Source: Ferruginibacter sp. (GTDB lineage Bacteria > Bacteroidota > Bacteroidia > Chitinophagales > Chitinophagaceae). Taken from it: a stretch of DNA of 64,000 nt. Each line of letters opens with the position of its first letter. Position 1 is the stretch's first letter. Shown in pieces: positions 17,922-26,464 of this stretch. The DNA lies in assembly GCA_019638525.1 (NCBI GenBank), contig JAHBTO010000002.1:124001-188000 (forward strand), in the 5' to 3' direction. The notes beneath the pieces were generated by a model that had not been told where the DNA came from, made no database searches, and worked only from the letters and a program-made list of their open reading frames with translations. Position numbers and translations under genes: made by a program.

Positions 17922-17929
17922 TAACTTTG
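17922..17929 (+). promoter_or_regulatory. -7 promoter box for the thiolase gene
   Basis: TAACTTTG matches the Bacteroidetes -7 consensus 20 bases before the thiolase ATG. A TTTTTG element lies upstream (17892-17897) at a spacing of 24, longer than usual. Confidence 0.45.
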
Positions 17930-17949
17930 CATCCTAAATTTTAAGCTAT

Positions 17950-19128
17950 ATGAAAGAAGTTTATATCATGTCGGCGGTACGTACGCCTATTGGAAGTTTT
18001 GGAGGATCGTTAAAAAGTTTTACAGCTACTCAACTTGGCGCCATTGCCATTAAAGGCGCTTTGGAAAAAGCCGGCGTTAAGCCACAGCTTGTAAATGATG
18101 TGCTGATGGGATCTGTAATGCAAGCCAATCTTGGACAGGCACCTGCCCGGCAGGCAGCAAAATTTGCAGGGCTACCCAACGAAGTAAATTGTACAACAGT
18201 AAATAAAGTATGTGCCAGCGGTATGAAAGCCATTGCTCAGGCTGCACAGAGTATTTTATTAGGCGATGCAGATATTATAGTGGCAGGCGGAATGGAAAGT
18301 ATGAGCAATGTTCCATTTTATGCTGATAGTGTACGATGGGGAAATAAATATGGCAACAGCACTTTAATAGATGGTTTGGCAAAAGATGGATTAACCGATG
18401 TGTATGATGGAAAAGCCATGGGCAATGCTGCAGAGCTTTGTGCATCTACATGCGGCGTAAGCAGGGAAGACCAGGATGCATTTGCCATTGAAAGTTACAA
18501 ACGCAGCCAGGCCGCAATTGAAGCCGGTAAATTTGATAACGAAATTGTACCTGTTGAAATTCCGCAACGCAAAGGTGATGCTGTTATTTTTTCAAAAGAT
18601 GAAGAACCCTACAATGTAAAATTTGATAAAATAGCTTCTTTAAAAGGCGCTTTTCAAAAAGATGGAACTGTAACTGCAGCCAATGCATCTACCATGAATG
18701 ATGGCGCTGCAGCATTGGTTTTAATGAGTAAGGAAAAAGCAGATGAATTAGGCTTAAAACCAATTGCCAAAATAATAAGTTATGCCGATGCAGAACAGGC
18801 GCCTGAATGGTTTACAACCACGCCGGCATTGGCCGTGCCCAAAGCAGTAGCCAAAGCCGGTTTAAAAATGGAAGACATTGCTTATTGGGAATTGAATGAA
18901 GCATTTTCGGTGGTGGGTATCGAAAATAGCCGTCGTATGAAATTAGATCCTGCAAAGGTTAATGTAAATGGTGGCGCTGTTTCCATCGGGCATCCACTTG
19001 GTTGTAGCGGTGCAAGGATAATTGTTACACTAATAAATGTTTTAAAACAAAATAACGCTAAGTACGGTGCAGCAGGAATTTGTAATGGCGGCGGCGGCGC
19101 AAGCGCCATGGTGATTGAAAATATGTAA
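17950..19128 (+). CDS. Acetyl-CoA C-acyltransferase (thiolase)
   Basis: 392 residues, the standard thiolase length. The acylated nucleophile is Cys88 in VNKVCASGMKA; the C-terminal catalytic motifs GGAVSIGHPLGCSGAR (His) and CNGGGGASAM (Cys) are intact. It condenses two acetyl-CoA to acetoacetyl-CoA, or cleaves beta-ketoacyl-CoA in fatty-acid and amino-acid breakdown. The acetyl-CoA acetyltransferase form is favoured by the overall match. The HMG-CoA lyase-like gene at 57.3 kb may belong to the same catabolic economy. A terminator follows. Confidence 0.95.
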   Translation: MKEVYIMSAVRTPIGSFGGSLKSFTATQLGAIAIKGALEKAGVKPQLVNDVLMGSVMQANLGQAPARQAAKFAGLPNEVNCTTVNKVCASGMKAIAQAAQSILLGDADIIVAGGMESMSNVPFYADSVRWGNKYGNSTLIDGLAKDGLTDVYDGKAMGNAAELCASTCGVSREDQDAFAIESYKRSQAAIEAGKFDNEIVPVEIPQRKGDAVIFSKDEEPYNVKFDKIASLKGAFQKDGTVTAANASTMNDGAAALVLMSKEKADELGLKPIAKIISYADAEQAPEWFTTTPALAVPKAVAKAGLKMEDIAYWELNEAFSVVGIENSRRMKLDPAKVNVNGGAVSIGHPLGCSGARIIVTLINVLKQNNAKYGAAGICNGGGGASAMVIENM

Positions 19129-19151
19129 GCAATTATTTTATAATAATGAAG

Positions 19152-19179
19152 ATGCCTCTTAAATGGGGCATTTTTTTTT
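19152..19179 (+). terminator. Intrinsic terminator of the thiolase gene
   Basis: ATGCCTC (19152-19158) pairs with GGGGCAT (19165-19171), including one G-U pair, and is followed by a run of nine T. Confidence 0.75.
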
Positions 19180-19238
19180 ATAAATGGTAAGCCTGTATTT
19201 GTGTAATTCAATTACCTTGTGCGCTCAATTTTAAAATC

Positions 19239-20345
19239 ATGAAGAAATACTTATTGCTATTAACCGTAGCCGCATCTATGAATGCTTATGCACAATCCGT
19301 TGATTCTGCCTTTCACATTTTAGGAAAATTACAAGATGTAAAAACAGGATTGATATACCTGACCATTTATGGCGAAAGCAGTGCCGTAAAAGACTCTGCA
19401 CAAATTGTAAATGGAAATTTCAGTTTCAATGGTTTTGTACAAAAACCCTCAACTGCTTTCTTAACATTAAAAGGCCGTAAACAGGATAATCTTCGCTTTT
19501 TTGTTGAACCCGGGAATATGAACATCAAAGGAAAAGGAGATAAATTGAAAGATTTAGTTATTTCAGGGTCAGCATTAAATACTGATGATAAAAAGTTAAG
19601 CGATTTTTTAAAACCCGTAAATGATGAAGAAGAGAAATTTTACGATGCCTATTCTGAAGCAGCGAAAAATAAAGACCAAAAGGTGATGGATAGTTTAGAT
19701 GCCCTTGAAGATGTAATGACCATGCGTAAAAGGGCAGTTGTAAAACAATTTGTTTTAGCTAACCCAGCATCGGTACGCAGTGCCATGGCTATTTCAGAAA
19801 ACTATGGCTACTATGCCGAAGCCGATGAAGTGGAACCTTTGTATAATGCTTTATCAACAACAGTTAAAAACTCGGTATCGGGCCAAAATGTAAAGAAGAT
19901 GTTAGACGTTTATAAAACAATTGCTATTGGGCAATATGCACCCGATATAACGCAATTGGATACTACCGGCAAACCGCTTAGTCTTTCATCTTTAAAAGGT
20001 AAATATGTGTTGGTAGATTTTTGGGCAAGCTGGTGCGGCCCCTGCCGTAAAGAAAATCCGAATATTGTTAAAGCGTACAAAGAATTTAACAATAAAGGTT
20101 TCGAAATATTTGGGGTATCATACGATAATGAAAAAGGTGCCGCCAAATGGAAAAAAGCTATTGTTGATGATGGTCTTGTATGGAAACAGGTAAGTGATTT
20201 GCAGGGATGGAAAAATTCCACATCCGATCAATATTATATCAAAGCCATTCCATCAAACCTGTTGCTTGATAAGGAAGGAAAGATTATTGCTAAGAACCTG
20301 TTTGGGAAAAAATTAACCGATAAGTTATCAGAGTTATTGAATTAA
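19239..20345 (+). CDS. TlpA-family exported thioredoxin with DUF4369 domain
   Basis: 368 residues. A signal peptide (1-19, ending AYAQ) is followed by an N-terminal beta domain (about 24-115) of the DUF4369 type, with SVDSAFHILGKL and FSFNGFVQKPSTAFLTL. A charged helical linker leads to a thioredoxin domain (about 232-368) with the active site WCGPC (Cys266, Cys269) in LVDFWASWCGPCRKENPN. It acts in the periplasm, probably as a disulfide reductase or in cytochrome c maturation. It stands between two terminated genes. Confidence 0.92.
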   Translation: MKKYLLLLTVAASMNAYAQSVDSAFHILGKLQDVKTGLIYLTIYGESSAVKDSAQIVNGNFSFNGFVQKPSTAFLTLKGRKQDNLRFFVEPGNMNIKGKGDKLKDLVISGSALNTDDKKLSDFLKPVNDEEEKFYDAYSEAAKNKDQKVMDSLDALEDVMTMRKRAVVKQFVLANPASVRSAMAISENYGYYAEADEVEPLYNALSTTVKNSVSGQNVKKMLDVYKTIAIGQYAPDITQLDTTGKPLSLSSLKGKYVLVDFWASWCGPCRKENPNIVKAYKEFNNKGFEIFGVSYDNEKGAAKWKKAIVDDGLVWKQVSDLQGWKNSTSDQYYIKAIPSNLLLDKEGKIIAKNLFGKKLTDKLSELLN

Positions 20346-20578
20346 ACTGTTTCAAAATTTAGAGATGTAAATCGGTGCTGATTTTACCATTTAGACGAAT
20401 ACCTTTTTCACATTTTCAATGTAAAAAACTTTATAATTAAAAAAAGTTGTAAATAGTTTGATTGATGGGGGATTGCCATCTAAAAAACAATATTTACTTT
20501 TTGATTTACCAAGTCTGTTTAAAATGAAAGCGGATATATTTTTGTAAAATCAACTTCCTCTTAACCTCTAAATACTAA

Positions 20579-20610
20579 TTTGCTTATCTGCCCCTTATAA
20601 GATAAATTTG
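20579..20610 (+). promoter_or_regulatory. Bacteroidetes-type promoter of the E1 beta gene
   Basis: TTTG (20579-20582) is followed after exactly 20 bases by TAAATTTG (20603-20610), matching the -33 and -7 elements of the primary sigma factor of Bacteroidetes. The ATG of the E1 beta gene lies 22 bases downstream. The rest of the 287-base gap before it holds no recognisable feature. Confidence 0.75.
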
Positions 20611-20632
20611 CAACCACAAAAATTAAATTGTT

Positions 20633-21616
20633 ATGCGTCAAATTGCTTTTAGAGAGGCCCTTAGAGAAGCTATGCAGGAAGAAATGCGTAGGGATGAAAG
20701 AGTATTTTTATTGGGAGAAGAAGTAGCGGAATACAATGGCGCTTATAAAGTAAGCCAGGGCATGCTTGACGAGTTTGGAGAAAAAAGAGTGATTGATACA
20801 CCTATTGCCGAACTTGGTTTTACAGCAATAGCTGTGGGTGCCGCACAAAACGGCCTGCGCCCGATAGTGGAATATATGACCTGGAACTTTGCTGTTTTAT
20901 CTTTAGATCAAATATTAAATACTGCTTCTAAAATGTTGGCAATGAGCGGAGGACAGGTTGGTTGCCCTATCGTATTTAGGGGTGCCAATGGTAGTGCGGG
21001 GCAGTTAGGCGCTCAACATTCTACAGCATTTGAATCAATATATGCCAACATACCGGGTTTAAAAGTTATTTCCGTATCAAACCCATATGATGCCAAAGGT
21101 TTATTAAAAAGTGCCATTCGTGATGATGACCCGGTTGTATTTATGGAGAGCGAATTAATGTATGGTGATAAGGGCGAAGTACCGGAAGAAGAATACCTGT
21201 TACCCATTGGTAAAGCATTTATTAAAAGACCGGGCAAGGATGTTACCATTGTTTCGTTCAATAAGATGATGAAGATAGCCCTTGCAGCAGCCGAAGAATT
21301 GGCAAAAGAAGGTATTGATGCAGAAGTGATAGATGTTGCAACTATTCGCCCATTAGATTGGTTTACCATTTTAGAAAGTGTTAAAAAAACAAACCGCCTG
21401 GTAATTGTTGAAGAGCAATGGCCGTTTGCATCCGTATCATCCGAAATTACATACCGGATACAAAAAGAAGGTTTCGATTATTTGGATGCACCCATCCGCC
21501 GTATCACTTCGGCCGATGCACCTATGCACTATGCACCAAACCTGGTAGCAGCTTATTTACCCGATGTACCAAGAACAGTAAGACTGGTAAAAGAAGTGAT
21601 GTACATGAAAAAATAA
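20633..21616 (+). CDS. pdhB: Pyruvate dehydrogenase E1 component, beta subunit
   Basis: 327 residues, full length. It shows the transketolase-like pyrimidine domain with LLGEEVAEYNGAYKVSQGM (the conserved Glu that activates thiamine diphosphate near residue 28), RGANGSAGQLGAQHS and the C-terminal EEQWPFASVSSEI. With the alpha subunit it decarboxylates pyruvate and passes the acetyl group to E2. The alpha subunit, E2 and E3 genes are not in the window, which is common in Bacteroidetes. A branched-chain oxo-acid E1 beta is less likely. It has its own promoter and terminator. Confidence 0.93.
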   Translation: MRQIAFREALREAMQEEMRRDERVFLLGEEVAEYNGAYKVSQGMLDEFGEKRVIDTPIAELGFTAIAVGAAQNGLRPIVEYMTWNFAVLSLDQILNTASKMLAMSGGQVGCPIVFRGANGSAGQLGAQHSTAFESIYANIPGLKVISVSNPYDAKGLLKSAIRDDDPVVFMESELMYGDKGEVPEEEYLLPIGKAFIKRPGKDVTIVSFNKMMKIALAAAEELAKEGIDAEVIDVATIRPLDWFTILESVKKTNRLVIVEEQWPFASVSSEITYRIQKEGFDYLDAPIRRITSADAPMHYAPNLVAAYLPDVPRTVRLVKEVMYMKK

Positions 21617-21637
21617 ATTAGATGTGTAAAATTACTG

Positions 21638-21670
21638 AAGCTGCATTGTAAAAGCAATGCAGCTTTTTTA
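21638..21670 (+). terminator. Intrinsic terminator of the E1 beta gene
   Basis: AAGCTGCATTG (21638-21648) and CAATGCAGCTT (21655-21665) form a perfect 11-bp stem with a six-base loop, followed by a T run. Confidence 0.92.
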
Positions 21671-21773
21671 TTAACTCCCTGATAAAAATTATCAAAGTGT
21701 TAAATGTAAAATATGTATGATTTATGAATAGGGTTCTTATTACTTAATTTATAAAAAAATAATACATTTGGTA

Positions 21774-22775
21774 ATGCCTAATCGCCCTACAATAAATTTG
21801 CTGGCATTTATTTTTACAGTTAACCTGTTAATATCTTGCAGTACTTTAAAACCTGTTCAGCTTACTGCTGTAGAAAAATATGCCATTGCCACAAAAGGTA
21901 TTTCGGATATTCCATCCGATTTGTATTTTAGGGTTTACCAGTTACGATCTCAGGCGCAATCCATTCAGTTAAGCGGTATAATATCTACAAACCAGTCGGA
22001 AAAAGAAAGTATTGATGCCCTGCAACTTGATTTTAGCGATAAGTTTAAATTTTTAGACCTGGTAGATTCCTTTTCATATGCATATAAAATTGTTGGCAAT
22101 TATGCAAGTTTGGTACATGCACTCATCAGTACATCGTACTATAATGAATTTTCTAAAGACAGGAAACAATGGCGAACTTCGTTCGACGGGCTGGTAACCA
22201 ATTACAATAAAGCCTGTTTGCTGCGTGTGCCACCATCCAAACCTATTCCTACTTCTGTTGGTATTATTGCATCCACCATTATCAACGAAATGGGATCTAT
22301 GAAGATAAAAACCCTGCAGAAAAAATACCTAAAAAATGCCATCCATGAAGCACGTGAACCTTTTGAAGGTATTTGCGATGATTTTTTAAATACAGATGTG
22401 CCTAAAATAAAAAGGGAATTGCAAAACCTGCCATCATTCATCAATGAAAATTATAAAGACTTTTTAAACCACATAAAATATTATGAAACCCAACAAGGCA
22501 ATAACCCTTACAATTATTACAAGTATTATTTACCGGTATATGCAAACTGGCAATTACAATTAAAAGAACTTAATTTATTGGTTGATAAACTATCGGTTTG
22601 TATACAGGATTTGCGAAACGGCTACGGGCATTTAGAAAATTTCATCAATACTGAAAATCCGGGCACCGAAATACCGGCCGAACTGCAAAAACTTGATGCC
22701 GATTATATTAACCTAACAGAAACAATTGCACGCTTTACCGCAGCAAGAGACAGGTTATTTAAAATATCTTATTAA
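21774..22775 (+). CDS. Helical lipoprotein A of the envelope cluster, unknown family
   Basis: 333 residues from the ATG at 21774; a TTG two codons earlier could also start it. A lipoprotein signal ends at LLISC (Cys22). The rest is mostly helical with no recognised domain, with several amphipathic stretches (IDALQLDFSDKFKFLDLV and IKRELQNLPSFINENYKDFL). It is followed after 10 bases by a second lipoprotein on the same strand, and that pair converges on the patatin gene. The predicted location is the periplasmic side of the inner or outer membrane. Function unknown. Confidence 0.75.
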   Translation: MPNRPTINLLAFIFTVNLLISCSTLKPVQLTAVEKYAIATKGISDIPSDLYFRVYQLRSQAQSIQLSGIISTNQSEKESIDALQLDFSDKFKFLDLVDSFSYAYKIVGNYASLVHALISTSYYNEFSKDRKQWRTSFDGLVTNYNKACLLRVPPSKPIPTSVGIIASTIINEMGSMKIKTLQKKYLKNAIHEAREPFEGICDDFLNTDVPKIKRELQNLPSFINENYKDFLNHIKYYETQQGNNPYNYYKYYLPVYANWQLQLKELNLLVDKLSVCIQDLRNGYGHLENFINTENPGTEIPAELQKLDADYINLTETIARFTAARDRLFKISY

Positions 22776-22785
22776 ATAAATTATT

Positions 22786-23427
22786 ATGCAGTATATAAAT
22801 AACCTTATTTTAAAGAAGCTTCCTACGATTGTACTATGTATTATTCTATTACCAGCTTGCAATAATAATAGTACTGTTAGCTATGAAGACAACAGCAATA
22901 AAAAAGGCGACAGTATCGTGCAAATTGATACCGGTAATACAGCCGTATCGCCATTTGATGGTGGGGCTATTAATAAATACCCCGGGGCAAAAGAAGATGA
23001 TAATGAAGAAAGGCAACGAATCATCAATATGCAGATAGACTCAACTTATGCAGCTATTAATTTACTGGATGATTTAAAAGAACAGATTAATGCAGAAACG
23101 GAAACCAAACTAACAATGGCTGAACGCAATAAAAAATCGAAAGCCATTTTCAATATCAACATAATTCAAAATGAGCTCACCCGTGCATTAGACGCATCCA
23201 TACTTGCCAACCTACAGGTACGTACTAAAGAACTGGCCGGCATTACAACACAGTTAGAAAATAATGTAACACACCTGCAACACGTAACCGATAACCTTAA
23301 AAAAGCAACTCAAACTATATCACGCCTCATTGATTTACTTGCCTATGGCCTTACCCGTGGCTGGTTAAAACCTTTAACTCCAAAAACTTCAACACCTGCC
23401 CAGGTTAAAACTACAGTAAATCAATAA
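22786..23427 (+). CDS. Helical lipoprotein B of the envelope cluster, unknown family
   Basis: 213 residues. The lipoprotein signal ends at LLPAC (Cys25), and a low-complexity N/S-rich linker follows. The region about 85-200 is a long predicted coiled coil (AAINLLDDLKEQINAETE, ARTKELAGITTQLENN-like heptads and LQHVTDNLKKATQTISRL). It lies 10 bases after lipoprotein A and certainly shares its transcript. Its stop region overlaps the 3' end of the patatin gene by seven bases. It may be a tethered partner of the neighbouring membrane proteins, but no function is known. Confidence 0.75.
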   Translation: MQYINNLILKKLPTIVLCIILLPACNNNSTVSYEDNSNKKGDSIVQIDTGNTAVSPFDGGAINKYPGAKEDDNEERQRIINMQIDSTYAAINLLDDLKEQINAETETKLTMAERNKKSKAIFNINIIQNELTRALDASILANLQVRTKELAGITTQLENNVTHLQHVTDNLKKATQTISRLIDLLAYGLTRGWLKPLTPKTSTPAQVKTTVNQ

Positions 23428-25730
23428 TTCCTGTTATTCATTGCTTTTATACGTTTTACCAGGTCTTCAATTTCTTCATCAGTTTTTAACCTGTTATCAA
23501 TTGCATTTAACACGTATTTTGAAATAACCCAACTCATGGTATAATCCATAGTATCGTTCTTTTTATACAATGATATAACAGTATAGTGCAATTTATCATT
23601 GTACAAGTTGTTGATATATGTTTTAAGGCGCAAATCGTTTACTGATGTTTGTGTACCATAAGCGCCCAGTAAGGTTTTAAAAGGGGCCGCCAGGTCGTTT
23701 ACCAATGGGTTTACTGATTTTAAATCAATTTCATCAGTAAGATCGTTGGTGATGTGTATGATATTAAATTCTATCTTATCCTTATTTTTTAAAGAAGTAT
23801 CTGCTTCAATTATCCTTTGCAGGTCAAAAATCATTTCAAAAACCACCCCCGACCCCGAGTTATCAAAATAACCACCATCAACAAAATAGTTTGCTTCAGG
23901 TTTACAGGTATCGCATTTTTTATTATCAATACGGCCTGCAGGGCTAAGGTATGGGAAACTGGCACCCAGTACAATTCCTGTACTAAGCCGCATATCTTGC
24001 TTTTCGTTTAACAGGCTTAGCACATCTATACGGCCATTAAAAACCGAATCGGAAATTTTTATATTACTGATTACACCCGGGCTTCCATCCTGCATGCGGG
24101 TAGTATTAATACACAACACCGGCAAATTATAGGGTTTATTTTTTTGTGTGATGATTTGTGTGAAAGGCACTCCCAGGCTATCGTATAAAAAACTCTTGCT
24201 ACCGGGGGCTTTTTCAATGGCATGCGATAGGGCAGAAGCCCGGTCGTTAACATTATATAAGGTAACCAGGTTTCGAAAAACATCGGGCCCCAGTGTACGG
24301 GCAAGTGTGTATGTTAAAAAATCTGATTTTAAATAATTAACACTTGCTTTTACAAAAGCACTGTCTGATGAATCATACTTATGCAGGTTATCCCTGCTTC
24401 GCAGCAACGAAAAAAATGTTCCATTACCAATACTGCCACCCGATGCACCACTTAAGCAAAATAAATTTTTTGAAAAATCGCCTTTAGTCTCATCTTCCAG
24501 TTTCGATAATACAGATGCCGTCCAGTACCCCGACCTGGATGCTCCACCATTTGCCATCACAAAAAACATGGGAAACTTCTTAATACTGTCATCCAGCAGC
24601 ATCTGCTGCCTTACAGGGTCGTTTATCCATTGAGTAAAATATTCTTTTAAGTTTTGTCTTTCCGAAAATTTATTAGTGCTTTCGTTTTTTATAAGCCGGG
24701 TATAATGCGGCTCTACAAAATAGCCAATGATAAAAGCCAGGGTTAGTAACAATAAGTGAAAATTAAAACGGGCTAAAATAGAAAATACGGCAACAACATT
24801 ACCAAGTATAACCAAAATACCAAATGCCAGTAATAAAAAAGGAAAGGTGCCCAGCCAGGTAGAAAACTGTACCGATAAAATGGTAGCAAGATAAACACTT
24901 GATGCAACCAAACCTATTATAGTAAACGCCTGAAAATAACGGTAGTCTTCTTTATCGGTTACCAAACGCCGTATTTTTTTCCAAATACTTAATTTTATGT
25001 TATCAAAATCATATTGTTCTTTGTTTAATGAAGAATATTGGCCTTTTGCATCAATTATATTTCGTCGTGTTAAAATAAAAATCAGGAACGCCACCTGGTA
25101 ATACAACAACAATGCAATAAGGCCCCAAATCCATTTAGATAAAATCACTACGAGGCTTGCAATTAACAGGATAGTATAGTTTGTAAATCTTACCCGGTTC
25201 CAAAAACGCAATTGAGCTTCCTTAGCTAATTTTTTTTTTGCCAATAACCTGTTGAGAGTTTGATAAATGATGAAATACCAACTAAAGCTTAAAAAGAGTA
25301 AAATGTAACAAAGCCTTTTTGAAAGCTTTGGTGTATAGGGAACAGGTAATTGAAAAAATGCCAGTATTATGATAGTAATACAGGTAAATCCTAATATACG
25401 TGGACCATGAATCCGTAATATTTGCCACATCTTATGGTTGTTGCCATGCTGTAATTCTTTTGCTTTGGCTACCAGCCTTGACGAATACCAGGTTGTAACC
25501 ACCCAAAAAATTAATGCCAGTAAAAAAAGCCCAAAAACTTTCCTGTTTTCGAGTGTAATAATCATTACATCTTTACCTTGTGTAAGCTCCCAAAAACATA
25601 AGAAACTGAATAAAATAAAAACTATGGCAGGGAAAAAAAGCCAAACAGCTTTAACAAAAAACCTCCAAAAATCGCCAACGAACAAATCACTGTAACTGAT
25701 TATTTTTTTGTTGTCTTTAGTGGTAGCCAT
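23421..25730 (-). CDS. Polytopic membrane patatin-like phospholipase
   Basis: 769 residues. The first 340 hold about eight or nine membrane helices (near 28-48, 66-83, 112-129, 141-158, 184-199, 203-221, 266-286, 294-316 and 323-339). The C-terminal half is a patatin domain: oxyanion-type GGASRSG (395-401), the nucleophile elbow GASGG with Ser430, and the catalytic Asp618 in VDGG. Patatins are serine lipid acyl hydrolases, so it probably cleaves membrane phospholipids. Which side of the membrane the active site faces cannot be decided from sequence. It follows the C-tail-anchored protein and transglutaminase on the same strand. Confidence 0.88.
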   Translation of the reverse strand: MATTKDNKKIISYSDLFVGDFWRFFVKAVWLFFPAIVFILFSFLCFWELTQGKDVMIITLENRKVFGLFLLALIFWVVTTWYSSRLVAKAKELQHGNNHKMWQILRIHGPRILGFTCITIIILAFFQLPVPYTPKLSKRLCYILLFLSFSWYFIIYQTLNRLLAKKKLAKEAQLRFWNRVRFTNYTILLIASLVVILSKWIWGLIALLLYYQVAFLIFILTRRNIIDAKGQYSSLNKEQYDFDNIKLSIWKKIRRLVTDKEDYRYFQAFTIIGLVASSVYLATILSVQFSTWLGTFPFLLLAFGILVILGNVVAVFSILARFNFHLLLLTLAFIIGYFVEPHYTRLIKNESTNKFSERQNLKEYFTQWINDPVRQQMLLDDSIKKFPMFFVMANGGASRSGYWTASVLSKLEDETKGDFSKNLFCLSGASGGSIGNGTFFSLLRSRDNLHKYDSSDSAFVKASVNYLKSDFLTYTLARTLGPDVFRNLVTLYNVNDRASALSHAIEKAPGSKSFLYDSLGVPFTQIITQKNKPYNLPVLCINTTRMQDGSPGVISNIKISDSVFNGRIDVLSLLNEKQDMRLSTGIVLGASFPYLSPAGRIDNKKCDTCKPEANYFVDGGYFDNSGSGVVFEMIFDLQRIIEADTSLKNKDKIEFNIIHITNDLTDEIDLKSVNPLVNDLAAPFKTLLGAYGTQTSVNDLRLKTYINNLYNDKLHYTVISLYKKNDTMDYTMSWVISKYVLNAIDNRLKTDEEIEDLVKRIKAMNNRNY

Positions 25731-25809
25731 ATTTTTTGAATTTAATATAACCCAAAATTTATTTTATAGTAAGATGATTGTTGAAAAAGGATTGTTGAAA
25801 TTAAGATAA

Positions 25810-26448
25810 TTATACCGCTACTTTTTTATGTAAAAACTTGTTTTTAATGAAAAGTAATACACCCAAAGCAGCTAAAAAATAGCCTGTATAAATTAAAATC
25901 TTGTCGCCACTACTTTTTACCGGTGCATAATAGGTAAGCAATGCATTGCCAAATGCATCTTTTTCAATTTTAGATTTAGTAGTTGTTGAAGGTAAATTCA
26001 CTTTAAAAGACCTGGCATAATCTTCATCAACCATTACATATTCCTTTTCTGATATTTTTGTGATATCAGGATCTTTGGTTTCTAAATGAGCAATCCACTT
26101 ACCATTCTCTTCCAGTTGTAACATTCCTAAAATAGTAAAAGTAGCCTGATAGGTTCTTTCCATTTCATAGTTTGTAACATTAATATTAGTGAGGCTGTAT
26201 TTACAAAAAGACTTAATGAGGCTGTTTTTTACTATAGAAGGATTATTAGCGGCTTTACGTTTATAAATATCCCAATAAAAAGCACTACATTTTGCTTTCA
26301 TATCTACCAGTACTTCTCCTTTATCTGTACCTGTAAGTATCATATCAATCTTATAATCCTTAGTTTCTTCTTCCTGTGCCATTGCAAACAATGAACTAAA
26401 ACAAGCCACCAGCAATGCTAAGATGTATTTGTAATTTACGGTCATCAT
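25810..26448 (-). CDS. Exported protein with C-terminal membrane anchor, unknown family
   Basis: 212 residues. An N-terminal signal peptide (about 1-24, ending LFAMAQ) and one C-terminal membrane helix (about 184-203, ILIYTGYFLAALGVLLFI) followed by a basic tail (KNKFLHKKVAV) predict a periplasmic domain held by its C-terminus. The ectodomain is beta-rich (YKIDMILTGTDKGEVLVDM and TYQATFTILGMLQL). It starts 16 bases after the transglutaminase gene ends, so the two are co-transcribed, and the patatin start follows 79 bases on. Function unknown; it may act with the transglutaminase-like enzyme. Confidence 0.78.
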   Translation of the reverse strand: MMTVNYKYILALLVACFSSLFAMAQEEETKDYKIDMILTGTDKGEVLVDMKAKCSAFYWDIYKRKAANNPSIVKNSLIKSFCKYSLTNINVTNYEMERTYQATFTILGMLQLEENGKWIAHLETKDPDITKISEKEYVMVDEDYARSFKVNLPSTTTKSKIEKDAFGNALLTYYAPVKSSGDKILIYTGYFLAALGVLLFIKNKFLHKKVAV

Positions 26449-26464
26449 TTGTTTTAAAATACTG

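Noticed and set aside
20346..20632. Hidden RNA gene or small ORF in the gap before the E1 beta gene
   Set aside because: Apart from the promoter (20579-20610) it holds only AT-rich sequence with no convincing reading frame, hairpin or tRNA signature.
23421..25730. Patatin as a CBASS effector
   Set aside because: There is no cyclic-nucleotide synthase, HORMA, TRIP13 or Cap2/Cap3 gene beside it, and the nine-helix N-terminus differs from soluble CapV.
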